In this document: piece by piece, positions 20,575-32,104 of the stretch | Position numbering within the stretch: the first letter of the stretch is position 1 | How the letters are laid out: each line of letters opens with the position of its first letter | Assembly (NCBI GenBank): GCA_015179025.1 | Contig: WHUX01000042.1 | Span: forward strand, 1 to 64,000 | Source of the DNA: Terfezia claveryi | Lineage: Eukaryota; Ascomycota; Pezizomycetes; Pezizales; Pezizaceae | Direction of reading: 5' to 3' | Length of the DNA: 64,000 nucleotides | The notes under the pieces: generated by a model | What the model was told of the DNA's origin: nothing | The model's database searches: none | Seen by the model: only the letters and a program-made list of their open reading frames with translations | Program-made: the position numbers and the translations under genes

Positions 20575-22913
20575 GTTTTGCATTCAAATTGAAGAAGGTC
20601 GATATCTGGGTAACTATCTAGAGCCCAGTTATGACGACAACGTGCCAAGAATCCGTTTCCATGGTTCCATTGCATTGCAGGGTGTTGTGCATGTTGTGCC
20701 AACCAGACTAGCCACTGCCAACCCATCCCGCAATCGGACTCGAAAGCGAGCATGCTCATTATTAAGTACATTTATGTTCGTCAGCGCTGATGTATTTTCA
20801 TCTTCCATCATGTAAGTACATAACCCTTTCACTAAATTACTATATTTGGTAATCACATTCCCGGGGAGCCCGTGCCAACCAGACTAGGGGAGCCCAATGC
20901 ATGATCTGGCCTCCAGAGGAGTTTCAATTGTTTGTGCATTTCGGGGCAGCGTAGATATACTATAGTCACCACCGCTCTAACTACTCAGACCGTCACTAAT
21001 ATCCTCTTCATCATCACTGATACTCCGTACTATAAAACAATCCTATAAGTTATTGTGTTGCCAAGATGTTCTGATCCCAATATTACTGTATGTATATACA
21101 TACATACTACTACTAAGTACTCAAAATATTTTGTGGTGGCATGTAGATTTTTGGCTTACCAGTAAACCTCAGATCATCATCTACTTAAAAATAAATCAAT
21201 ACTGCTGGCACGCAATACTACCTACAGAGACTGACTGTCAATTGCTGATATATCGGGCGTGCCCTAAATGAGATTTTTGTGTACCGAAGACCGGGTTAGA
21301 TACTGAAGAATAGTCACTAATCTAAGTAGTCACTAGATCTCTCTCATCACTTCTAGATCACTAGTTCTAGATCCTCTATTTAATATATTAACCTCCAAAT
21401 CTCTTCATACACATGTGGCTAATACCCAACTCGAGGCATGTGCAGAAGGTTATAGAGGCTTTTCCATATATGTATAAATATGCATATGCATAGCGGCTGC
21501 AATTCAAGCGCTACGTAACTCTCGTTCACGTAAAGTACATTTACCTAGCCATCAGAGGGGTCATGCAACCGGCCCCCTCTAGTCTGGCCCGTGACAACCC
21601 CTTCCCCGGTAATAGGAAGCGCCATGTATGTGGGAGACCCCAGTTCGCTTGCTAACACCATCTTTGCGGGCGTTCTTCTTCCTCCTACTAGGAGCGGTTC
21701 CTAAGATATAGATCACAATATCAATCGGTTCAACACTGGCAATTTAATCAATCTCCGGAATTTTGGTTCTACTCTTCCGTGTTAAGATAACCAACAAGAG
21801 ACTTGGGCCCCATTATTCGTGCCACCTCCAAATCTAGCGCCATCATTTTCATACCCTTCCCCCTCACACACATTTCCACAAGGAACTATCTCAGACCGCA
21901 GATCACGGATAAGAAGGGAAATCCCAGACCGCAGATCACGGATAAGAAGGGAAGGCGACTGCGTGCTCAGTGGGAGCGGGTAGAAAGCTGAACAACTTGC
22001 ACATGGGAGTGGACGGCTTGGGGGTGGGTATGAATATCGTGGACAACTGGGGGGGAAAGGGGGCAGTTAATGTAGTTCATATGGGAATACTTTCATATCG
22101 GCCATATGGCCATATATCTCTGAACTGTAGCGAACCCTTCTAAAGCGACCATGTTCTAATTAATTGTGCAGCGCAATGTTTAGAAACTGCATAGGCTAAG
22201 TACATACATATGTATGTCATCCCTAGTCTATAGACTAGTCTAACATGTGCTCAATAAAAATAAAGACTCGGTTGAGGTATGTACAGTACATAATAGCCAG
22301 AAAATTAATTTTCAGTAAGCTGTGGCGGGCACGAGACTAGCTGTGGCTACTAATACGGAGTACCTTAGATATGAATATGAGCTACACAATGGTATGTACA
22401 TACAGAGTACATGAACATAGTCACACTGATATAGCTCTTCACACTTCACCTCATCCGCTCCGTCTAGTAGGTACCTTGTAAGTTGTTATTCTAATTTTTC
22501 AATGTAAATTACATCTTATAACCCCTCTGCTCTCGCCCACCCCGCATCCCCTATCTCCCAGGTCCACCATGTAACCCATGCCATCACCTGCGAAAATGCT
22601 CAACAACAAGCTCAGGGGACTGAATCAACAGTGCAAGAACAAGCCTAAGATGGCTAAGTAGAATCCATGTAATTGCAAGTCCGACACTACCCCCTCCAAC
22701 CGCGACCGATGTCAGTCATACAAAACAAGACCATGGCTGCGTTGCGTTGCATTGTATTGTGTTGTATTGTGTCGTATATATCCTCTAATGTACCAAATCA
22801 TACCGCACTGTGTGTTTGTGTTTGTGTATGTGCTGGGCCCCGTTTAGTACTCCGTAGAAAAGGAAAGGAAATAAATGTCAATCTCATGATATCAACCTCA
22901 CTTCCCCAAACCC
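20575..22913. other. Gene-free 2.3-kb region with dispersed repeats
   Basis: AT-rich and without credible genes. It holds two direct copies of GTGCCAACCAGACTAG (20696-20711 and 20872-20887) and, at about 21890-21955, a 31-33-bp tandem duplication of CAGACCGCAGATCACGGATA plus AGAAGGGAA. Short TTGTGTTGTATTGTG runs lie near 22740-22780. Confidence 0.55.
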
Positions 22914-24323
22914 TCACTCCACAAACATCCTCCTCAAAATGGCCTCCAATTGCTCATTCCCTCCTAGAGCCTCCACCATGCCCATCGCATCTCTCCCCAA
23001 TCTCTGAACAACCTTTTTCGTATACTCAAACGTCCCGGTCTGCTGCATGTACTTGACAGCATATAATTTGACATCCTCATCCTTCGTCTGCTGCTTCAAT
23101 ATATTTAATATCTGCTTATTCGTAGGATCACTTCGAATCGAGTGGATTATGGGAAACGAGAATTTCCCTTCTGTAAGATCCTCACAAAAACCCTTGTTTT
23201 TTAAGTACTGCTCAGACTGGAGGTTCATGTAATCGTCACGGATTTGATAGGTGAGCCCAATGATGTTGACCAGTGTCACGAGGTTTCTATGCTCGAAAGG
23301 GGTTTGCATTAGCGTTACATGGAATTTGTTGTGTTGGAGTTGTGGGTCAGCTGCAATAGGGAGAGCTGTGTGGTACTAGATAAAAATATGAAAAATACTC
23401 ACAAACCTGTTTTGGACTCTGCTTGCATCAATTTCACAGCTAGACGGAATAACCCCCAGTTTCTAAACACACTGTTGAGTATGTGACACTGCTACATGGG
23501 AACATATACAGAGAGTACGTACTATTGCTGACCATGTCAAGGTACTCCTGCTCTGTAGGTGCTGTGAGTAAGTCCCTCCAGTATAGATCCATTCCCTGTC
23601 CTCTGTGGAGGTTGAGAAGCTCCTCTAAAACAACAGGACACCTTATCAGCACACGTTTCCCCAGACGTTCAGCGTCCGGGTAGCCTACCTGTGTAAATTG
23701 TAATCAACTCCGGGTTATTTAACCTTGACAACTCCTGCAACGCTAAAAAGTACACATAATTTGCTGAATTGATGGTCTGGGCAATACCAAATATCTTGTG
23801 TGCCACTGGAACCCCACGCCGTAGTACAGAACCATCTTCCACATCATCTATTCTATAATATCAACCAGATTAACAAAGACTCAGAGTCGCCGATAATATG
23901 GAACGCAGGCAGTCCTACAATAGACTAGCGGTGTGGAGCATTGCTACCACTTTATTGATAGCCTTCAGGGACTCTGGTGGGACCTTAAGCCAGACATTGA
24001 AGGCTGTGATCAGGAGAGATCGAATATCCTTGCCAGGAACTTTTAAAAGGTATTCGTATGGGTCGAGTAGTATCTTTCCATACTGTTAGCAATATCCCAC
24101 ACCGTGCCTTTGGCGGTAGTGACACCTTTTCCTTCTCTGCATCCCACGGAGGTGCATTGAGCAGATGGTTACCCCCAGTCAATGCTATTGGGTCCACCAG
24201 GGCATCCTCTGTCTGGTGCAGTGCTTCCACTGCCCGACTCATGGGGCTTCCGGGGGGGCTTTCACCCTCGGCGCTCATCTTATTCCTAATGTTTGATGTG
24301 ATTTTTGCAAACGAAGAAAGCAT
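22914..24323 (-). CDS. BTS1: Geranylgeranyl diphosphate synthase
   Basis: Makes C20 geranylgeranyl-PP from FPP and IPP for protein prenylation and terpenoids. Exons: 24323-24126, 24082-23919, 23852-23689, 23624-23519 (or 23523), 23462-23407 and 23365-22914. Both Asp-rich motifs are present: DDVED at residues 123-127, and DDYMNLQ in the last exon. [15 protein letters not shown] and NSANYVYF are also family-typical. The oddity is at 23453-23457: the conserved Lys-Thr-Gly-Gly segment at the start of exon 5 is out of frame by one base in a C5 (G5 on the sense strand) run. Splicing at an alternative tandem donor 4 bp downstream restores the frame (379 residues) but replaces that conserved Lys motif. 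A missing base in the homopolymer is the simpler explanation. The first intron is only 43 bp. Confidence 0.88.
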
Positions 24324-24649
24324 GAAGGTGTGTTCTTGGAGGTTTGGAGAAGGCTGGGGGGTCCGGGAACGAGCCCAAGGCTCAGTGTTGACTGATTGTT
24401 GTCCACAGCACAGGGTCTGTTTGAAAACAGGGAAACCTTGGTTTAGGAGAAAACGTTTGAAAGGCCACTGGAATAACTCGCTTATGTTCCAGGTACAGCA
24501 CTATACCACAAGACGTGACTCGAAGCAAAAGCCCCCTTTTATGCGCGGTAGCTGTCCGCTCTTTCTGCGGTTTCTCAGTTTCTCTCTCCTGCAACCAGCT
24601 CTGCTCGCTCTCTCAGTTTAGGTTCGTTCCCACAGCTCTCAACTGACAT
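24324..24649. other. Spacer upstream of GGPP synthase
   Basis: Promoter side of the GGPP synthase gene. A + strand open frame through it has no recognisable family. Confidence 0.4.
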
Positions 24650-24815
24650 TACATTGCCAGCGACCAGCGACATCCCCACCGACATTCCCACCGACTTCTC
24701 AGCTACATTCCCACCGACATTTACCAGCGACATTTCCAGCGACGTTTCCAGCTACGACAACCCCACCGACATTACCAGCGACATTTCCAGCTATATTGCC
24801 AGCTACATTTATTTA
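24650..24815. repeat. Degenerate 12-bp minisatellite
   Basis: Repeats of ACATTCCCACCG / ACATTTCCAGCG, about a dozen imperfect copies. In one frame it reads Thr/Asp/Ile/Ser repeats, but no gene context supports translation. Confidence 0.75.
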
Positions 24816-26845
24816 CCAAGGATATTTCCAATGACTCTTACCCTTCAGTCTTTCTATTCTGACATGTATTTTTCTAGATTCTATCAAACAAGGTTATTCC
24901 ATTGGTTATTCCATACTGGCCATAAAATCCGCTACCGGAACCTCGCATTCTCTTTGAGGCTCTTGTATGACTAGGACGACCTATTGCCTTACGCTCCGCC
25001 ACAATTGATACCCCACCAACTACCAGCTAGGCTTGCTCTCACTTTCGAAAGTGACTTTGGCAAAAGGGTTTGTTGATGGTTTGTTGCCATGCACGAGTGG
25101 TGAAATAGTTAGAATCCGTTCGTTGAGAATAGCTACAAGTGCAGATACGAAACTACAAGCTGAAGATGAATGTCTTCTGGTTGGCTTGGTGACAATGCCG
25201 GAGATATTGAACTAAATGTCTATAATTTCTGCTCTATATTTTTGCAGTTGCCCAACTATGAAGCTACTGAATTGGAGTATGTAACCCTTGCAAATATTGC
25301 CGAAATAGGAAATAGTAATATGTATAATATATGAAAATTGAAATCTAGAATATCCTTTCGATGAAAGCAACAAATAAGCGGATAAATAGTACTTCCAACG
25401 ATTGTAGTAGTAAATTTTATACCATCAACGATCATAAACTCTCGTATTAGGCAAAGATCTGTAGGGCATGAAAATTCACTGGAAGTCTTTCTCTACAGAT
25501 ATATAGCCTCTGAGTCTTCGTAATCAAGCTGAATATAAATTATCGGGTACCGCTTCTGTAAAGCACTGGTGTAACTTAGGACTGTTGTAGCTAATGTTCC
25601 CTTCGATCTTGAATCAGTTACTAACCGTGCTGCTTGATGAGAGATAAATCGAGAATATTCCATCCGAATACAACCATTATCTCTTGCACTTTTATTGCTT
25701 TGGTAACAAAAGAATCTTGAGGAGTACTACTATTCGCCGCAGCCAAAGCTGTCACTGGTACTGGCGCTGGAAATAATTATCAGTTGAGAGCTGAGAGCAA
25801 TTGGGGTAGAGCCGAGCTGGCAGAGCTTGAAACTGTACCTACTTTCACATATAAAGTAGGACTTTTGCATATAGTCACATCTAGAGAGAGGATAGTATAG
25901 TGCTAGTGCTGTATCTGGAAAATGTTCCACTAAGCGAGCATTTCAGATGTTTCCTCGGTTCTTCTGCACGTCAGCCTGCGATTGTCTGGTTTTGGGGCTC
26001 GTGGGTTTCGGGGCTCCCTATGATATTTCCTAGCATGTGACTCAGTTCAGTTTATGACTTGTCTAATGATAGAGATGTCCATGGGTGGGATGGTAATGAT
26101 GGCATCTTGCAGCAGACAGTCTTTATGCCAGTACAGTTGTGTTGAGATTGATGACCTTTGCCTCTTTTCTTTTTATTTAACTACATGCTTGCCATAGGTA
26201 GCCCGTCTACGTTTCCGAACCCACGCATTAAAAATTCTAAATGTGATGTGATACATACCAATTCGCTGCTCATCAACTGTTGCAGTGAATTTTGCTTGTG
26301 ATTTTTGTGCTTTTTCTAGATAGTGGTAACATTTGAAGCTCGAGCTAAGCGCTTACGGTAACTCTTTTTAGAGTGCGCCAAGCTCTGACCTGCGCCACAT
26401 TTAAAGCCGTCGCCAAGGATTAACAGCTATCCCGGCAACACTAACCATACTCGGTAGCGCTAGGTCTTTAGTTGCGTAAAGTTTGGAGCTGATAGCTACA
26501 CCTCTCACCAATCCTCTGGAGGAACACTAATCCTCCTCCTGTACAGCATATCGCCGCGCTGGCTTCTAACCCTTCCAGATCCTCCCCTCGGGGGCGGCAG
26601 ACGTCTCTGGATGTCGTTACTTCACCCATCACTCCCACTTCTGCCAGCTGGGCAGCTCCGCCCCAACATCCCCGGCTCGCCGTTGTGCTAGGCATTGATC
26701 CACGATACCGTCACCCATTGCTAGCATGCCGTTCCTTATGCTTCTGCCCAAGTATATGGGGTACCATCAAGTGTATTGTGGCAGTATGGCGAGTCTTCGA
26801 TCGGCGGAGGGATAACGCCGAATTTGGCTGTGTTGCTGCGGAGTT
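24816..26845. other. Gene-free 2-kb region
   Basis: AT-rich with no family recognised on either strand. Short frames (25033-25215, 26468-26695 minus, 26685-26936) are unsupported, although the last could include an upstream exon of the next gene. Confidence 0.45.
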
Positions 26846-27563
26846 ATGGTTGGCGATTCTTTGGGTAGTTATTTACTTCTTGAGAGAGGGGAATTGTGGG
26901 CTCGAGACTATGGAATGGGAAATTGGGAAAAGCTGATGGAGGTGCAGTGTTGTTTGTCGGCGTACTTCTCGTTCCTGTTTATTGACAGCATGATGTTAAG
27001 ATGGTGGGTCTCTTCGGTATCATGGCCCCTGGGTTGCCAATTGCTAATATCGTGCGATAGGCTTATATACTATACGCCTTGGGGTATATATCTTCCTTCA
27101 GCTGCCTCAATATTCCCCCAGAAACTGATTCCATTGTGAATCCTATAGCTACCCTTGTTCGTCTGGTCTCCATTTGCACCATCAACGTATATATTACCTC
27201 CTGGATTCTCACCCTCGCTGGCACGACGATGAATCCCAGGATGCTGCTTCCAGCGTGGATATTTATTGCCTGTGTAAGCTCCCCCAGCTTCTTTTGAACC
27301 TCCATCCTTTAAGAGGAATTGAATCCCATCTAATATGTACTCTATTACAGGTTCTGATTACCGCATACTACATCACCCAACGAAACATTAAAGTCGTCCG
27401 GTCCATTTACAACCCCATAGCCATATTTATAGCGGTAGCGTGCTTTGTTAGCATGTCCGTTTTGTTGATTGAGTTGCATAGTTGCACGGGTGGGGTGAGT
27501 TTAGCGAGAGCGGTTTATAAGATTCAGCATGAATCTCTGGAAGGAGGGCATGAGGACTTTTAG
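26846..27563 (+). CDS. Hypothetical multi-pass membrane protein
   Basis: Three exons joined in phase: 26846-27007, 27061-27273 and 27351-27563 (195 residues). The second intron has a clear GTAAGC donor and TTACAG acceptor. The first uses a weaker GTCTCT donor with a GCTAAT branch site. The protein has four to five hydrophobic segments, around CLSAYFSFLFI, AYILYALGYISSF, LVSICTINVYITSWILTLAG, LLPAWIFIACVLITAYY and IAIFIAVACFVSMSVLLIEL. It ends in a short hydrophilic tail. I do not recognise the family, and an additional upstream exon is possible. Confidence 0.5.
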
Positions 27564-28466
27564 AGGAGGACCTCGTCACCGAGATTATGGAATGGAAATT
27601 GGGCTTGTCCATATTAAATACCCAAGGCATAATTTTTCACTCGAAGTAGGATTGAGGGATACGAGGGCTTGGAGTACTTGGAGTACATGAAGCTGTCTGT
27701 TTAAACTGGAATGGCTTGGGCAATTTGGATTGAGTGTACTATAATATGGTTTATTGAATTTATTATCGCTGTATTTATGGAGGAAGAATGCACTTGTTGT
27801 ACCGTGATAGTCGGGGTAACCATTTGACACAAAGTGACTTTATATTGTGGCATACAGATCTCAGCCCCTTCCTCTGTGGGTTATGGTGAGTACCTTCGGC
27901 ATTCCCAAATCCCTCTCCATGACCGAGTTCTCTCCTCTGCATAGCACCCTATCCATCAGCACAACCCGGGGCGCCCGTAACTCTCATCTACGGGTTTGTG
28001 TACAGTAACCCTCAACTTCCTCTTCCGGGGCTAGGCTCGCCCTAGCAATGTGTTTAAATGTTGAGATTGAAGTGTGATAAAAAATCTAGCAGTAGTTGAA
28101 CCGACAAGGCGGTGAGCGTTTCGTTGTTTGTCGGGGAAGGGCGGTGGGGCTAGATAAATTTGGGTTTCGATTAGGCATGGTCATTGCAATAGGTGCTATG
28201 GGTATATAAATGTGTTGATGCCTGATTTTTTTATATTTCTTTTGATTGAGTTCAGTATAGGACTTTGCGAGAAGACTCAGAACTCAGGGTAACCCCAGAT
28301 GCAAATGCTTGCCAAGCCCCAGCTGACAGTCACATGATGCTTCAACAGCTGCACGTGAACCGCCGTCGAGAGAGCTCCAGAAATGTACCTCGGCCGGAAT
28401 ATCTCACGCATCTAGGTATTCCTCCTCACACTTTGACAGTACTACATTATAGAACACGAACCTACA
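27564..28466. other. Intergenic region upstream of PEX19
   Basis: No gene recognised. A 324-bp open frame (28265-28588) overlaps the PEX19 start in another phase and is a shadow. Confidence 0.5.
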
Positions 28467-29674
28467 ATGGACTACTCAGAGGCGACAGGGCCATACATGA
28501 ATGTTTTGCGGGCCGGCGGCGCATCAACAGCTACCCCCCCGCCGCCAATAAGAAGGACGACGGTGGAGGATGGGGAGGACGAGGATGACTTTGATGAGGA
28601 CTTTGATGAGGATGATGACGACGACGACGATGATGATTTAGATGGTTTGTACACTTAATATACATTGGATGGATGGAATGGATTTGGATGGACGTGGAGG
28701 GTGCTGATGGTGTGTGTATGTGGGGATGGGTAGATTTACTAGACGAGTTTACCGAAGCGGCAAAACCGGTGCCGGGCAGCTCGGGCCCGAATCTGGGGGG
28801 GATACCCGGCGCCGGGGCCGGGGCAGGGGCAGGGGCGGTGCCAGGGCGAGGGGTGGGTGGGGAGGATGTAGATGATGAATTTGCCCAGGAGTTGCAGCGT
28901 GGAATGGCGGATCTGTTGGGGGAGTTGGAGAGCTCGGTAGGGACTGCAATTCATGGAGAAACGAATAAATAAGAAGACAAGAAACCAGGATTAACAGATG
29001 GGTAATTTACATAGCCGGAGTTACAACAGCAGTTTGAGACGTTGGTGAAGGAATTGAGCGATGCAGCGGCTACCGAGCCACCACCCGCGTCAGCAACTCC
29101 CGGCACGGCTACAGCAGCAGCAGCAGCATCTCCATCATCAGCAACTTCCGCGGCAGAAGGGACTTCCTTCGCAGATACCATAAACCGCACCATGAACCGC
29201 CTGCAAGACTCTAGCACAACCATCCAATCCGAAGTCGCCTCCTCTGAAGACGACTTCCTCAGTGACATGCTCAAGCAGATGGGCTCGATGTCTGGGCTGG
29301 GCGACAGCGAAGAAGACTTTTCCAAAATGCTCCTTAATATGATGGAGCAACTCACCAGCAAAGACATTCTCTACGAGCCTATGCGTGAGCTAGCAGAGAA
29401 GTACCCTGCTTGGCTGGAGAAGAATGAGAGGGAGGAGAAGTATAGTCTGGAGGAAATGAGGAGGTATAGAGAGCAGTTTGGGTATGTGAGGAATATTGTG
29501 GCCAGGTTTGAGAATGAGGGGTATAGGGACTCGAGTACGAGTGATAGGGAGTATATCGTAGAAAATATGCAGAAGATGCAAGCCGCCGGGAGCCCGCCGG
29601 CGGAGTTGATGGGCGGGATGAGTGAGGGGTTGGAGATTCCGCCGGATATGGAGGGGAGTTGTCCTATGCAGTGA
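28467..29674 (+). CDS. PEX19: Peroxisomal membrane protein receptor PEX19
   Basis: Cytosolic, farnesylated chaperone and import receptor for peroxisomal membrane proteins; docks on Pex3. Exons are 28467-28644, 28734-28936 and 29015-29674 (346 residues). The N-terminus is very acidic (runs of Asp/Glu), then DDLLDEFTEA. A Gly/Ala/Pro linker and an FAQELQRGMADLLGELE helix follow. The C-terminal cargo-binding domain includes MLKQMGSM, KDILYEPMRELAEKYPAWLE and YREQFGYVRNIV. It ends in the CaaX box CPMQ, whose final Gln favours farnesylation. Start chosen at MDYSEA, because upstream frames lack similarity. Confidence 0.95.
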
Positions 29675-30056
29675 GGGGGTTGGTAGAGGGGGGATTGGGG
29701 TGGAAAGGTGCCATGTTAAGTTGAGTATTATATAGGTAATGTAGAAGAAGGTGGGGGGCGAGATCTAATGGGTTCCCTCTATATTTTGGTTTTGTTCAAG
29801 GGTCAAATATTTGCCTGTTGTTTTATCACAAATATATACTCACTACACGTCAGGGAGATGTTTCGAACATCATGTCATGTCATGTTATTCTCTCTCAGGC
29901 GCCATTTTATATAGCCATAGAGTTATGGTATGCATTATTTATGTTCCTGTAATTAAAGTTAAAGCGTTCTTACCCTCAACCCCCACCATCGCCAAGCACC
30001 CTACCTTTCTGCCCTAAAACTACTACAACTGAGAAGACAACAAGACAACAACAAAA
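29675..30056. other. Intergenic region
   Basis: 3' flank of PEX19 and promoter of VPS28; no further feature. Confidence 0.5.
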
Positions 30057-30891
30057 ATGTCTCGCCCCCCAACCTACCACCCCCCCTACGCCCCGTCCCC
30101 CTACAGCTACACTCCCAATCCGACCCTCAGCAGCCCCATCTCCCTCGATGACGAAATCAAACTGTGGGCGACCCCCCAGCAGAGGGAACTCCACGAGTCT
30201 CTCGCCGAGATTTTTTCCATAATCGTCACGCTCGATTATGTCGAGAAGGCATTCGTCAAGGACGTTATTGCGCAAGGGGAGTATACCGCTACGTGCTCTC
30301 GGCTGCTGGGGCAGTACAAGACCATCTTGAAGAATGAGAGTGTGAGGGAAGCGTTTGGCGATTTGGAGAGTTTCAAGAGGGAGTTTAATGTCCCGCGCCC
30401 CATTCACTAAACCTTCCCCCTCTCCCCCCCACTAAAACTAATTTTAGATGTCGTACCCAAGCGCAACATCCCGCCTGCTCACCGGCCTGCCTGCGACATA
30501 CGAACACCCCACCGGTGGGCCCTCGCCCTCAAGCAACCCAAACTCCTCTACACCCCACCATCTCCACCACCATCACAATCCTAATCACTCGACAACCACG
30601 CACCCAAGTGCTCGACTTGCTGCAGAAGCTACCCAGCACTTTATCACCTTCCTCGACGCGCTCAGATTGAATTATAATGCCAAGGACCAGCTACATCCAC
30701 TGCTAAGCGACGTGATTACTGCAGTGAATAACGTTACAAGTGTCGACTTTGAGGGAAGAGCGAGTATTGTCAATTGGCTGATTCGGTTGAATAGGATGGG
30801 CGCTGGAGACGAGGTTAGTGAGCAGGAGCGGAGGCAGATGGTGTGGGATTTGGAGGAAGCGTATGCGGGGTTTATCAAGGCGTTGGGTTGA
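30057..30891 (+). CDS. VPS28: ESCRT-I subunit VPS28
   Basis: Component of ESCRT-I; its N-terminal domain packs with Vps23 and its C-terminal domain contacts Vps36 of ESCRT-II. Two exons, 30057-30389 and 30448-30891, with a 58-bp intron (258 residues). A Pro/Tyr-rich start (MSRPPTYHPP) is followed by SLDDEIKLWATPQQRELHES, LDYVEKAFVKD and YPSATSRLLTGLPATYEH. A His/Asn/Ser linker leads to the C-terminal four-helix bundle (FITFLDALRLNYNAKDQLHP, WLIRLNRM). All blocks are in the family order. VPS23 lies 14 kb away on the same strand. Confidence 0.94.
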
Positions 30892-32104
30892 GCTTCTGTG
30901 GGTGAGAATAATATCTGGTGGGAGTTTTTCTTTCTACTCTCTCCTCTCCACTCATTTATTTATTTTGATGATTGTGGAAGGTATTATTGAAAACGAAGTC
31001 TTTGAGTTATGGAGGATGCTCACGGGTGGCTATATGTATGGAGGTCCTTGTTTGCTAGCTAGTTTTTGATACTATGCAGACTTGAATTATGATCTGTGTA
31101 GGATGGGCAATACAGGCGTAACCCCGAGTTTGAATGAGATTGTTTATTTGTACAGTAAACACTCAGCCTCACATGGAGTAGTAACCACGACCCTTCTCCT
31201 ACTGCGGATCCACAAGATCAATTCCCGCGATATAGGGCTAATATGGGATTGTATGTAGCAGGAAACCTGAAGATATATATATATATATATTTGTGAATGA
31301 GAGGTACACTTCACATGACCGATATATGTAACAGTTAACTATATAAGTCATTTTATGGAGGTTTACACCTCCGACGCTCCCCCCCCCCCCCCCTCTCCCT
31401 CCCCAACCCTATACCGCAACAGAACCATGCCTTCTACCACGCGCACAAAAATAAAGTGAAGTAGAAGACAGAGAGGGAGAGAGAGAAAAGGGGAATTATC
31501 TCTCTCGTTATTTTTTTCTCTTCCATCGTCGAGAATACCTATATGTACATATAAATAGTCACCGTGGTTTTTTTTTTTTTTTTTTTTTCTGTGGATTTTC
31601 TGGCCAAAAAAAAAAAAAAAAAAGTGGAAATGGAAGTGGTAGTGGAAAGAAAGGATAAGGAAATGGGATGGCAATAATTTTTTTTTTTGGAAAGGGGAAA
31701 CTTCATCCTTCTTTTATCCAAAAATTTTTTTTTTCTTATCCGCGCCGGGGGGGGGAGGGGGGTTTCTAATTTGTGGTGGGAGGGGAGTTTGCGGATCATT
31801 ATGTATAGTACTTTCTCCGGTGTTTTTAAATCCTATTAAGGCTTAACTTAAGAAGGAATTTCTTTTTTGAAAGCAAATAAATAGTTGGTGTACTAGTACC
31901 TCTCGCTCTCTCGCCCTATGTACAGTACTTACTTTGTAGCTGCAGTATGGTTGATACAACCGATTAATTGGACTTTTGCATACTTGGAAAGATTATAAAT
32001 TATTGCTTACCTGGTTTGACATACATGTGTGTATGTGAGTATGTATGTATGTATATGGTATATCCCCGTCGACATATATAAAGGAAACAAAATTACAAAA
32101 AGAT
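30892..32104. other. Low-complexity intergenic region
   Basis: No gene. It holds (C)13 at about 31380, poly(T) of about 22 at 31568, poly(A) of about 18 at 31605, further T runs near 31680 and 31725, a short (TA)n at 31276 and a G-rich patch at 31747. The Lys/Ser/Phe-rich open frames here are artefacts of the homopolymers. Confidence 0.7.

Noticed and set aside
31363..31799. Phe/Lys-rich minus-strand open frames
   Set aside because: Produced by poly(A), poly(T) and poly(C) runs.
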